Shown here: one piece after another, positions 55,142 to 63,874 of the stretch
How the letters are laid out: each line of letters starts with the position of its first letter
Position numbering within the stretch: the first letter of the stretch is position 1
NCBI GenBank assembly: GCA_963822175.1
Contig: CAWGGJ010000008.1
Span: forward strand, 744,001-808,000
DNA length: 64,000 nt
DNA from: FEB-25 sp963822175
Lineage (GTDB): Bacteria; Chloroflexota; Anaerolineae; Anaerolineales; UBA4823
Direction: 5' to 3'
The notes under the pieces: generated by a model
Told to the model about the DNA's origin: nothing
Database searches by the model: none
Seen by the model: only the letters and a program-made list of their open reading frames with translations
Program-made: the position numbers and the translations under genes

Positions 55142-55170
55142 AATCTCCCAGATTTGAAACCTGGGAGATT
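55142..55170. other. Strong palindrome between ecfS and ecfT
   Basis: AATCTCCCAG (55142-55151) and CTGGGAGATT (55161-55170) form a ten-base-pair stem with a nine-base loop. No T run follows on either strand, so it is more likely an mRNA-stability or processing element than an intrinsic terminator. Confidence 0.6.
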
Positions 55171-55189
55171 CCCAAGTGATCACCTAAAA

Positions 55190-55735
55190 TCACCGACCTG
55201 AACGTTGTTGGACGGCAGAGTATGCCACCATCAGGATAGGAACCAGGATCAATCCCCAAACAGCGTTGGTGATGAAGGCTGGTATGAAATTAACCGTCAA
55301 GGTAGTGACAAAATCTACACCTGAAACCCACATTTCAGATAGTGATGCCAAGCCCATACCAGCTATGATTCCCAAGATGACCATGATCTCTGCTTTCATA
55401 ATGGATCCGAAATCCCGATAATTAACGATGGATAGGAAGATAAGGCCGGGGATTAATGCCTAAATCCCATTACCCAAATCCCACCAAAACCAAAAACCAT
55501 AACCTGAAAGCAAATCACCGATGATATTTCCCAGGAATCCGGCAATAAAGCCAACAATAGGGCCGAAAGCCACCCCAAAGAACATAGGAATAGCTACAGC
55601 CGGGCGAACAGATACATTTGCAGAACCTGGAATAGCAAGGATATTGGTCACCCAGGATAAGACGCCATACAAGGCTGCACCGATGGCTGCAAAAACCACT
55701 TCACGTGTACCGAATTGCCAAAGTTTCTGTTTCAT
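55190..55735 (-). pseudogene. ecfS: ECF transporter S component gene interrupted by an in-frame amber codon
   Basis: One frame of ~182 codons covers a six-span S component, but TAG at 55462-55460 cuts it after about 91 residues (WWDLGNGI). The frame continues unbroken after it as ALIPGLIFLSIVNYRDF and two more spans to TGA 55192-55190. The start ATG 55735 has AGGAG upstream. Homologues commonly have a hydrophobic residue there, so a single point change or sequence error is likely. The ligand of this S component is unknown; its operon contains two SAM hydroxide adenosyltransferases. Confidence 0.8.
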
Positions 55736-55769
55736 TTGTTTTTCTCCTTTTATCAGATTGAATATTTGA

Positions 55770-57392
55770 TTATGACACATGCGCAAGTTGTTCAGCGCGC
55801 ATAAAATGCCCTGTTTTTGGAAATAGTTGTTGATTAAGTTTCAATAATGATGTCGGAAGGATCCGGCATCGAGATAGCTGTGCTTCATCAGCTAAAACTT
55901 TATTGGGAGGACCATCATCAACAATAGTGCCATCAAAAACAAGGATTATCCGGTTGGCGTAGATGACTGCCAGATCGACATCATGGGTGATAAATAATAT
56001 GGCGTCAAAGCCAGGCATTTGCAGGATTGCATCCATAAATGATAGATAATTCCAATAATCCTGCCCTGCAGTTGGCTCATCCATCATTAAAATTCGGGAA
56101 CGCATTGATAAAACTGCAGCAAGGCTGATACGTTTTTGCTGGCCAAACGAAAGAGCTAGAGGTGGTGTCTGCAGCTCTTCTTCAAGGTGTACGGTGTGAA
56201 TCGCCCAATCCACATTCTTTTTGATCGTTGCAGGGTCATAACGTAAGTTTCGTGGTCCAAATTCAAGCTCTTCAGCGACGGTTGGGGCAAACAGCATTTG
56301 AGTGGGACTCTGGAATACATATCCAACGGTTTTAGCTGCCTGTGCAACGGTTATTTTGTTGGTTTCTTTTCCCTCCAACAAGACTCTTCCCTGGGTAGGT
56401 TTTAAAAGTCCTAAAGCGTGTTTGACTAACGTGGTTTTTCCTGCTCCGTTATGACCCAGGATGGCAATGATATCACCCGGGAACACCTTGAAATTAATAT
56501 CGTGTAAAACATCTGAAGAAATGGCTGAATAACGGAAAAACACATCTTCGAAAGAGATCAGTGGTTTCTGATTTGAGACCGGGTGTAGTAGCGACTTATA
56601 TAAGGGTGCTGGTTCGTTCTTTGCTCGTTCAAGGATAGTGGGTGCAGGAAGCTTTATACGATGATAGTCAACAACATTTACCAGGCCATCTACATCACCA
56701 TGATAAAGCTGTTCTCCATTTTCCAAATACAGCACCTTGTCAGGGTGGATGGTTAGCACGTCTTCCACTCGATGCTCGACGATCATGATGGCAATCCCTT
56801 CATTTGCCAGCCAGCGAAAAAAATGTAAGGCTTCATGAGATGACATCGGATCCAGGCTGGCGAGTGGCTCATCCAATAACAATATACGGGGGCGCATAGA
56901 AAGTACACCCGCAAGTGCTACCTTTTGTTTTTCACCACCAGATGTTGAAAATGTCTCGCGATCCCTCAGATGAGAAATGCCTAGAAAATTTAGGGTTTCA
57001 TCTGAACGACGTAAAATCTCATCCCTCGGGAGCCCCAAGTTTTCCAAGCCGAATGCGACTTCATTTAACACATAGCTACCAACGATCTGTCGTTCTGGGT
57101 CTTGTAGGATTGTACCCACTTGTTGTGAAAGCTCAGGCATACTCATCTGTGAAACAGATTTACCAAACAGCTGGATTTCTCCGGTCAGCTCGCCGTGATA
57201 GGTGCGAGGAATCAACCCGTTGATACAACGCATCAGCGTGGTTTTACCACAACCGCTGGATCCTGCGATTAACAGTATTTCGCCGGGATTTACCTTGAAG
57301 GAGATCTCACGCAATGCTAATTCATCGCGACGTTGGTAGCGGAAGCTAAGATTATCAATCGATAGAGCAGGTGAAATGGGGTCTGATTCCAT
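55770..57392 (-). CDS. ecfA: EcfA ATPase of the ECF transporter, two ABC domains fused
   Basis: The 540-residue protein has two ABC domains. Domain 1: GSSGCGKTT, FSTSGGEKQKVALAG, LLLDEPLASLDP. Domain 2: GHNGAGKTT, LSFGQQKRISLAAV, LMMDEPTAGQD. These correspond to EcfA1 and EcfA2 in one chain. It powers uptake by the EcfT/EcfS complex. The stop lies 34 nt before the ecfS start and the start follows the second adenosyltransferase by 12 nt, which fits one operon. Confidence 0.92.
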   Translation of the reverse strand: MESDPISPALSIDNLSFRYQRRDELALREISFKVNPGEILLIAGSSGCGKTTLMRCINGLIPRTYHGELTGEIQLFGKSVSQMSMPELSQQVGTILQDPERQIVGSYVLNEVAFGLENLGLPRDEILRRSDETLNFLGISHLRDRETFSTSGGEKQKVALAGVLSMRPRILLLDEPLASLDPMSSHEALHFFRWLANEGIAIMIVEHRVEDVLTIHPDKVLYLENGEQLYHGDVDGLVNVVDYHRIKLPAPTILERAKNEPAPLYKSLLHPVSNQKPLISFEDVFFRYSAISSDVLHDINFKVFPGDIIAILGHNGAGKTTLVKHALGLLKPTQGRVLLEGKETNKITVAQAAKTVGYVFQSPTQMLFAPTVAEELEFGPRNLRYDPATIKKNVDWAIHTVHLEEELQTPPLALSFGQQKRISLAAVLSMRSRILMMDEPTAGQDYWNYLSFMDAILQMPGFDAILFITHDVDLAVIYANRIILVFDGTIVDDGPPNKVLADEAQLSRCRILPTSLLKLNQQLFPKTGHFMRAEQLAHVS

Positions 57393-57404
57393 ATCAAACC
57401 AATC

Positions 57405-58193
57405 TTATTGGAGAATCACTTCAATGTTATCACCAATCCCTGCATCCAGGAATTGGGCTGCACTTCCATTGACTACTGATATGGCTAGGGAGCCGCTGCT
57501 GTCCAACAAAGCAATCACTGTTCCTACCGGACGGTCGCCAAAAGTGGACACTAAACCGGTAATCTGTTCCCCTTTGATTGAGAAACTCACCTCCTTTGCC
57601 TGGTTGATATGATCAGCGTTGAGATTCGTCGATAAATTTCCAAAATGATCGATATGAACCACCTGGCCAAGCCATCCTTGTGGGGTGCGAGAAGGTCTTG
57701 GAATATTAAGCCTGACAGGATTCGATATTTGAGTGCCTAACTTATTTAATGGGATTCCAGATGCAATATAGGCTGCAACAGGAGAAAAAACATCCCGTCC
57801 ATGAAAAACACTGGATACGGGAGATAACCAGTATCTAGGCTGATCTAAATGAATGAACTCTGATATTTGTCCACTTTCTTCTGCATTATTTAGGAGCAAA
57901 GTGATTAGTCCGTTATCTGGTCCGACAAAATATTGATCGCCTATTTGAGCTGCGATTCCACGACGTGAGGTACCCACACCTGGATCTACCACTACCACAT
58001 GGATAGTCCCAACAGGGAAATAGGGAGCAGCGCGCCAGAGCAGGATGGCAGCTTCCATGACATCGTGTCGAGATATATCATGGCTAAGGTCGACGATCTT
58101 TGCTTTAGGAGCGATTTGCCAAATGACACCCTTGAGCACTCCCGCTTCATGGTCACCCATACCAAAATCAGTTGTCAGTGTAATCACGGACAT
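57405..58193 (-). CDS. S-adenosylmethionine hydroxide adenosyltransferase, paralogue 2
   Basis: The 262-residue protein is of the SAM hydrolase (DUF62, fluorinase-fold) family: ITLTTDFGMGDHEAG, VVVVDPGVGTSRRG, VGPDNGLIT and VVHIDHFGNLSTN are the SAM-binding motifs. It hydrolyses SAM with water to adenosine and methionine. ATG 58193 overlaps the stop of paralogue 1 (TAATG). Whether the two differ in substrate is unknown. Confidence 0.92.
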   Translation of the reverse strand: MSVITLTTDFGMGDHEAGVLKGVIWQIAPKAKIVDLSHDISRHDVMEAAILLWRAAPYFPVGTIHVVVVDPGVGTSRRGIAAQIGDQYFVGPDNGLITLLLNNAEESGQISEFIHLDQPRYWLSPVSSVFHGRDVFSPVAAYIASGIPLNKLGTQISNPVRLNIPRPSRTPQGWLGQVVHIDHFGNLSTNLNADHINQAKEVSFSIKGEQITGLVSTFGDRPVGTVIALLDSSGSLAISVVNGSAAQFLDAGIGDNIEVILQ

Positions 58194-58999
58194 TAATATG
58201 AACTCCATTTTACGGGATAAACATCTACATAATCACCAATGGATACATTCAACGTTTGAGCAGCATTGCCGTTAACGATCGATATGATTAGATCCTGCGA
58301 AGTGCCGTACAAGGCTACCAATGTACCTTCAGGGCGATCACCAAATGTACCCACGAGTCCATCGATTTGGTGCCCGCCGATGCATACTCGAATATCTCCC
58401 AGAGGCATTAATCGAAGCTGATCAATATTTGTGGATACGTTTCCAAAGGAATCTATCTCGATGATTTGACCTCTCCAGCCTCCGCCTGAAATGGGCACAG
58501 GGCGAGGAAAGAGGAGCCGAACTGGATCGCTTATCAAGGTGCCCATCATCTCTAATGCAATTCCTTGGGCTAGATAGGCTGCACATGGTGAAAATATATC
58601 CCTTCCATGAAAGACACGGCTGATATTCGGCAGCCAATAGGTGCTTTGATTCAGATGGACTATTGTTATCGCATTTCCCTGGTTTTCTGCCCTTTCCAAA
58701 ACCAGGGAGAATATTCCATTATCGGGACCGATAAAATACTGCTCTCCAAGATGAAGCCCAATGGGACGGCGTGTTGTACCCACTCCTGGATCAACAACCA
58801 CCACATGGATCGTGCCAGGTGGAAAGAATGGTGCAGTGCGTGCCAATGCCAGAGCGCCTTGGAAGATGTTTTGAGGTTTTATTGAATGGCTGATATCGGC
58901 AATCTGGACATCAGGAGCGATCTTCCATATGACACCCTTCATGACACCAGGATATCCATCCCTAAGCCCAAAGTCGGTAAGAAGTGTAATTACTGTCAT
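58193..58999 (-). CDS. S-adenosylmethionine hydroxide adenosyltransferase, paralogue 1
   Basis: The 268-residue protein has the same motifs as its neighbour (ITLLTDFGLRDGYPG, VVVVDPGVGTTRRP, IGPDNGIFS, IEIDSFGNVSTN), so the pair is a tandem duplication that has diverged widely. The start ATG 58999 gives the family-typical TVITLLTDFG; longer upstream starts would reach into degV. It lies 4 nt after the degV stop. Confidence 0.92.
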   Translation of the reverse strand: MTVITLLTDFGLRDGYPGVMKGVIWKIAPDVQIADISHSIKPQNIFQGALALARTAPFFPPGTIHVVVVDPGVGTTRRPIGLHLGEQYFIGPDNGIFSLVLERAENQGNAITIVHLNQSTYWLPNISRVFHGRDIFSPCAAYLAQGIALEMMGTLISDPVRLLFPRPVPISGGGWRGQIIEIDSFGNVSTNIDQLRLMPLGDIRVCIGGHQIDGLVGTFGDRPEGTLVALYGTSQDLIISIVNGNAAQTLNVSIGDYVDVYPVKWSSY

Positions 59000-59003
59000 T
59001 GAT

Positions 59004-59855
59004 TCATTCAACAACGAAAACTGTTCCCACCATCCCAGAACCGGAATGGACGGATAAACCTGGTGTGACTTCTGCAAATAATATTTCTTCGGGGCAGTGC
59101 ATCCTGTTCCGAATTTCTTCTTCAAATTGTTGTGCCATTTGTTGAGCATTCACATGCAGGATGCACATTTTTCCAATCTTGTGCTTGCCAGCAGCACGTG
59201 CAGAAAGTTCTATAACCCTTTCCCAGGCTTTTTTTTGTGTTCGCACCCTTTCCAATAGGTCAAGTTTTCCATCCCGAATAGTGAGGATGGGCTTAAGGCT
59301 TAATACAGCCGCTACTCCACCCGCAATATTGTTTACCCGACCACCCATAACCAGATACTTTAAGGTTGAGAGGGCAGCAAATAAATGTGTCTTCTCTCGT
59401 AAATAATTAATCAATGCGATAATTTCGTTTACCGTAGCCCCTTGAGAAGCTGCTTCGGCGGCAGCCAGGGCCATGTAGCCCTGTCCCATGGATAGGCTGC
59501 CAGAATCGATCACGTGTATCTCTCGGCCGGGAAATGAATCACATGCGGTTAAAGCTGCAGCATATGTGGCACTCACTGCGCTACTCACACACACACAAAT
59601 TAGCTTCTCTGCACCCGCATCAAAGGCATTCTTAAATGCAGCAGTAAATCTGCCTGGTGATGGAGCTGCGGTTGTGGGTAATTTCCCCTCTTTATCTATA
59701 CGGCGGAAAGTATCAGCATCATTGATTGCATAAACTGCCTCATAGCTCTGTTCACCAAAATGAACGGTCACAGGTACCTGGTATAGGTTATACCTGGCGG
59801 CTAAGTCAAAGGGGATGCTTGAATCTGTGTCGGTAATTATTGAAATTTTTTCCAT
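59004..59855 (-). CDS. DegV family fatty-acid-binding protein
   Basis: The 283-residue protein has the DegV pattern: IITDTDSSIPFDLAARY, PTTAAPSPGRFTAAF, VIDSGSLSMGQGYMAL and STLKYLVMGGRVN. DegV proteins (FakB type) bind a fatty acid and hand it to a kinase; no fakA is near. It is first in the ECF/adenosyltransferase operon. ATG 59855 is preferred over TTG 59858. Confidence 0.92.
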   Translation of the reverse strand: MEKISIITDTDSSIPFDLAARYNLYQVPVTVHFGEQSYEAVYAINDADTFRRIDKEGKLPTTAAPSPGRFTAAFKNAFDAGAEKLICVCVSSAVSATYAAALTACDSFPGREIHVIDSGSLSMGQGYMALAAAEAASQGATVNEIIALINYLREKTHLFAALSTLKYLVMGGRVNNIAGGVAAVLSLKPILTIRDGKLDLLERVRTQKKAWERVIELSARAAGKHKIGKMCILHVNAQQMAQQFEEEIRNRMHCPEEILFAEVTPGLSVHSGSGMVGTVFVVE

Positions 59856-60079
59856 CAAATATCCATTTCGTCTATCGGTTCACATTTCTTAAACCCCCAC
59901 CATGCCAGAAGGTTGTGATAAAATTGCCCGCAATTGCCTGGGAAAGTATATAAGATAACCTGGCTGATGGATGTAATGTTTTGAATTTGTTATTCACTGC
60001 ATCAGCTGTATTACTTCGGAGCATAAATAATATATAACCGCAATAAAACTATGTGTTGTTGGAAAAGAGTGGAGAAACT

Positions 60080-61420
60080 ATGGATAATAAGCAATTATTA
60101 GCAAAAGTAAAAGAAGATGAAGTGAAATTTATCTCACTACAATTTACTGATGTCACAGGGACAGTAAAAAGTGTGGATATCCCGGTGAGGCGTTTATCTG
60201 ACGCCCTGGATGATGGTATGTGGTTTGATGGCTCTTCGGTGGAAGGTTTCGCAAGAATTCAGGAAAGCGATATGCGCCTGGTACCGGACATCGACACCTA
60301 TGCAGTGCTCCCCTGGACACTTCCTGAGCTACGGCGGGCGCGCATATTTTGTGAGATCTATCAACCCGATGGTAAACCATTCCCTGGTGATCCCAGAGGA
60401 ACGCTAAAACGTATGCTGGGTCAACTTACACAGCGGGGTTGGAAATATAATGTTGGTCCAGAGCCTGAGTTTTTCCTTTTCAAGGGTGGGAATGGAAATG
60501 AAAGAATTCATCCTGTTCCACATGATGTGGGAGGATATTTTGATTTCTCTGCCAACGATGAAGCTGTGAGAGTGCGTACTGAGCTCATGGATGCTTTGGA
60601 GGGGATGGGCCTGGAAGTGGAGACTGGTCACCATGAGGTAGCGTTGGGTCAGCATGAGATTGATTTTCGTTTCGATGATGCTTTGCGGACTGCTGATAAT
60701 GTCCTTACATTAAAATATACGGTAAAGGCAATAGCAGCACAACATGGATTGATTGCTTCTTTTATGCCAAAACCCATATTCGGCATCAATGGATCGGGAA
60801 TGCATGTTCACCAGTCGCTCTTTGATAAACAGGGAAATAACCTGTTTGCAGATCAGAAAGATGAATTCCATCTATCTTCGATAGCATACAGCTTCATAGC
60901 CGGGCAACTGGCTCATGCACGCGCATTAGCTGCCATTGTTGCACCTACCGTAAACTCTTATAAACGCCTGGTACCAGGGTATGAAGCACCCGTGTACGTT
61001 GGCTGGGCGCAGATTAATCGCTCAGCACTCATCCGCATACCCAGGTGGTCTACGGGCCGGGATAATTCAACGCGGGCAGAACTTCGCTGCCCGGATCCAT
61101 CTGCGAATCCGTACCTGGCATTCATTGCGATGCTGGCAGCTGCTTTGGATGGGATAGACAAAAAATTTGATTGTCCAAAACCACTTAACAATGTCAATGT
61201 ATACGAGCTGACTGCTGAAGAACGGAAGGGCTTAGGTGTCTCAGAGTTACCAGGCTCGTTACCGGAAGCTCTGCAGGAGCTTGATGCGGATGCGGTGATA
61301 AAAGGAGCCCTTGGTTCGATAATATTCGAAACGTTCACCCGTGCTAAATTAGAAGAGATCGAGGAATACCAAATGAAAGTTACCGACTGGGAAGTCGAAC
61401 GATACCTGGAACAGGCATAA
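60080..61420 (+). CDS. glnA: Glutamine synthetase, type I
   Basis: The 446-residue protein has FTDVTGTVKSVDIPV, MWFDGSSVEGF, EPEFFLF, NGSGMHVHQSL and RSALIRIPR motifs in order. GGAG at 60071-60074 supports ATG 60080. It makes glutamine from glutamate, ammonia and ATP. It has the GSI-alpha length, without the insertion and adenylylation region of GSI-beta. A hairpin terminator follows. Confidence 0.95.
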   Translation: MDNKQLLAKVKEDEVKFISLQFTDVTGTVKSVDIPVRRLSDALDDGMWFDGSSVEGFARIQESDMRLVPDIDTYAVLPWTLPELRRARIFCEIYQPDGKPFPGDPRGTLKRMLGQLTQRGWKYNVGPEPEFFLFKGGNGNERIHPVPHDVGGYFDFSANDEAVRVRTELMDALEGMGLEVETGHHEVALGQHEIDFRFDDALRTADNVLTLKYTVKAIAAQHGLIASFMPKPIFGINGSGMHVHQSLFDKQGNNLFADQKDEFHLSSIAYSFIAGQLAHARALAAIVAPTVNSYKRLVPGYEAPVYVGWAQINRSALIRIPRWSTGRDNSTRAELRCPDPSANPYLAFIAMLAAALDGIDKKFDCPKPLNNVNVYELTAEERKGLGVSELPGSLPEALQELDADAVIKGALGSIIFETFTRAKLEEIEEYQMKVTDWEVERYLEQA

Positions 61421-61439
61421 TTATTACCAGTGTATCTTC

Positions 61440-61468
61440 TTCAGGCGAGTGGTTTGCACTCGCCTGAA
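61440..61468. terminator. Hairpin terminator between glnA and the queuosine-transporter gene
   Basis: TTCAGGCGAGTG (61440-61451) pairs with CACTCGCCTGAA (61457-61468), a twelve-base-pair stem with a five-base loop. It sits between convergent genes. The T run is weak (TTTAATT), so termination may be partial. Confidence 0.75.
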
Positions 61469-61473
61469 TTTAA

Positions 61474-62211
61474 TTAAATATGAAACGGGTTGAAATTCGT
61501 ATCACGGTCATAAAAATCGACATGTTCACGCCTTTTTAAGCTATTCACCACCAGGTAAGTGATTGGTGTCATGAGTGCTTCTACCGAGCATTTAAACAGA
61601 TAATTTGTCATCACCAAAGTGGTAAACAAACTCCATGGAAATACACTGAACAGCGAAGCTACCAAGATAAATACAGTTGAATCCACAAGTTCCCCAACCA
61701 GCGTGCTGCTGATGGTACGGGTCCATAGCCAGCGACCACTGGTGATAACCTTCATTTTGGCCAGTACGAATGAATTAGAGAACTCGCCTGTTAAATATCC
61801 AGCCAGGCTGGCAAGGACAATGCCACCACTGCTCATTCCACCCAGGATAGCATCGTAGGCATCCTGCCCAGCGTATTGCTGCCAGGTGACTTCACCAGGT
61901 AAAAGTGAAACGATCCAAAATACCAGGGAGCTCAACCCCAAACAGAAGAAACCGATCCAGATGACTCTCCTGGATTGTTTATAACCATATACTTCGGTCA
62001 GGATATCACCGAAGATATAGCTCACTGGGAAGAGCAGTGTTCCTGCATCAAATGCCATATTCATACCCAGAATATTGATCCCCCAATCAACGATCTTGGC
62101 AGACGAAGCAATATTACTCACCACCAGGACAGTGACAAATATAGCAGTGATGAAATCCAGGTAGCGATATCCATGGTTGCTCCCCTGCGTAGCCTTACCA
62201 GCAGTGGTCAT
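61474..62211 (-). CDS. yhhQ: Queuosine precursor transporter (YhhQ family)
   Basis: The 245-residue protein has six spans and the YhhQ pattern: FVTVLVVSNIASSAKIVDWG, FPVSYIFGDILTEVYGY and GYLTGEFSNSFVLAKMK. It imports queuine or PreQ bases for tRNA modification. It overlaps by 4 nt (ATGA) with the tRNA thiolase gene before it, so both are tRNA-modification functions in one transcript. Confidence 0.9.
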   Translation of the reverse strand: MTTAGKATQGSNHGYRYLDFITAIFVTVLVVSNIASSAKIVDWGINILGMNMAFDAGTLLFPVSYIFGDILTEVYGYKQSRRVIWIGFFCLGLSSLVFWIVSLLPGEVTWQQYAGQDAYDAILGGMSSGGIVLASLAGYLTGEFSNSFVLAKMKVITSGRWLWTRTISSTLVGELVDSTVFILVASLFSVFPWSLFTTLVMTNYLFKCSVEALMTPITYLVVNSLKRREHVDFYDRDTNFNPFHI

Positions 62212-63167
62212 GTTTCGTTTCCATTCAAATTAGCAATGGTTTCATCAGTTGTAACGAACATCCGGCAGAAAGCACATAATCCTGGAGCTGATGTGGGCTG
62301 ACCACACCCGGGGCAGGTATGAAGCATGTCAGCTCGTTCATCGGCCGCAGGTGAAAACAACCCGCTCTCTCGCGCTCGTAGAAACGACAGGTAGAAATTA
62401 AGCTTTGCACCCGGCCGGTCTGATTCAATCTTGTCGAGGATTTCTTTGTGGTAAATCGATACCGAATCTGTGGCGAAGGGGCATTCTTCCTGGATATATT
62501 GGATACCACGTAAAAGGGCATAGGCAGCCATCTCCCTTTCATAAATACGGCACAGCGGTTTTACTTTACGAACCAGACCAGGCTTATCGGCTTCCAGCAC
62601 AGGAGCCTGATGAAGCAGATAGGGACCCAGCCAGTTGAGGGTGTTTCCAAACAGGATCGCAGCTTCATCATCAAGGTTATGCCCGGTGATCAAGACAGTG
62701 TAACTGTATTGGCGTGCGATGCGATTCATTACATGACGTTTTGTCAAACCACAAACCGAGCATGGTTTATAATGTCCACGGTGGGTGCGTATAGCCAGCT
62801 CCTGGATGGTTTCTCCATGCTCTTTTTTTATATCGATTACGTGAAGGAAGAGATCGTGTTGAGCAGCAAATTGGCGTGTGTACTCCAGGGAACGCTCCGA
62901 GTATTGCACATCTGCCTCAATTCCCAAGCCGATATACAAACCATCCACCGAATAACCGAGCCGTTGCAGGATATCCCATAAGGATAGTGAATCTTTTCCA
63001 CCCGAGACTGCCAGGAGGAGCTTATCCTGGTGGGAAAACATATGATAACGGCGAATGGTGTGTTCCACCTGGCCTGGCAGCCATTCCAGGAAATGAGTAC
63101 CGCAGAGTGCCAGTTTGTGCTGGCGCATATTAATATTAGCTTTTACACCACATTTTCTACAGCGCAT
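62208..63167 (-). CDS. ttuA: tRNA 2-thiolation protein (TtuA/CTU1-like)
   Basis: The 319-residue protein starts MRCRKCGVKANINMRQH (first zinc finger), has PP-loop LLAVSGGKDSLSLWD, the CSVCGLTKRH cysteine pair and a C-terminal zinc finger CPGCGQPTSAPGLCAFCR. This is the layout of TtuA and Ncs6-type enzymes that thiolate tRNA uridine or T54. ATG 63167 gives the conserved start; longer starts are less likely. Confidence 0.88.
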   Translation of the reverse strand: MRCRKCGVKANINMRQHKLALCGTHFLEWLPGQVEHTIRRYHMFSHQDKLLLAVSGGKDSLSLWDILQRLGYSVDGLYIGLGIEADVQYSERSLEYTRQFAAQHDLFLHVIDIKKEHGETIQELAIRTHRGHYKPCSVCGLTKRHVMNRIARQYSYTVLITGHNLDDEAAILFGNTLNWLGPYLLHQAPVLEADKPGLVRKVKPLCRIYEREMAAYALLRGIQYIQEECPFATDSVSIYHKEILDKIESDRPGAKLNFYLSFLRARESGLFSPAADERADMLHTCPGCGQPTSAPGLCAFCRMFVTTDETIANLNGNET

Positions 63168-63180
63168 GATTGGAAATTTC

Positions 63181-63807
63181 TTATGCTGTGCCAAATTGTC
63201 GGTCTCCAGCATCGCCCAGGCCAGGCAGAATATACCCATTCTGATTAAGGGATTGATCAATACCCGCTAAGTGAATGGGTACATCGGGATGGTTATTTTG
63301 CAGGTTTTCAATTCCCTGAGGTGAGGCAAGAATTCCAACAAACTTAATCTTTCTCACCCCCCAACGTTTGAGGATATCCACTGTTGCTACAGCAGATCCC
63401 CCGGTTGCCAGCATCGGGTCAAGGATCAAACATACCGATACCGTTGGATCAACCGGAAGCTTATTGTAATATTCTACCGGTTTGAGTGATTTTTCATCTC
63501 GATATAAACCGATATGCCATACTTCTGCTGAAGGCATTAAATTCCAAACTCCTTCTACCATACCCAAACCAGCGCGTAGAATTGGCACAAGGCCTATCTT
63601 TTCGGATAATTCATTTCCTTCTGTTGTTGCAAGTGGGGTGGTCACGCTGGTCTGATGGAGTACAAGATCATTGGTCGCTTCATATGCCAGCAATGTTGAT
63701 ATTTCCCGGATTAACTCTCGAAATTTCTTTGGTTCGGTATTTTTGTCTCGAAGTAAAGTCAATTTATGGGCCACAAGGGGGTGAAGAGAAGGAAGTACAT
63801 TTCGCAT
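63181..63807 (-). CDS. upp: Uracil phosphoribosyltransferase
   Basis: The 208-residue protein has PRPP-binding LILDPMLATGGSAVATV, LVPILRAGLGMVEG and GDAGDRQFGT at the C-terminus. It makes UMP from uracil and PRPP. It is first in the upp-ttuA-yhhQ run and divergent from ruvB. GGAG precedes ATG 63807. Confidence 0.95.
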   Translation of the reverse strand: MRNVLPSLHPLVAHKLTLLRDKNTEPKKFRELIREISTLLAYEATNDLVLHQTSVTTPLATTEGNELSEKIGLVPILRAGLGMVEGVWNLMPSAEVWHIGLYRDEKSLKPVEYYNKLPVDPTVSVCLILDPMLATGGSAVATVDILKRWGVRKIKFVGILASPQGIENLQNNHPDVPIHLAGIDQSLNQNGYILPGLGDAGDRQFGTA

Positions 63808-63861
63808 TGTGTCGTCTCCAAAATGAAGGTGATGGAATTATAGTACGTATTCTGTATCGGT

Positions 63862-63867
63862 TATAAT
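63862..63867 (+). promoter_or_regulatory. TATAAT box close to the ruvB start
   Basis: TATAAT ends 7 nt before ATG 63875. No good -35 hexamer is visible. An opposite-strand TATAAT (63842-63837) may serve upp. Confidence 0.4.
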
Positions 63868-63874
63868 CACGTTT

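Noticed and set aside
55460..55462. Pyrrolysine at the amber codon of ecfS
   Set aside because: No pyl genes or pyrrolysine tRNA are visible and the family does not need such a residue; a point change is simpler.
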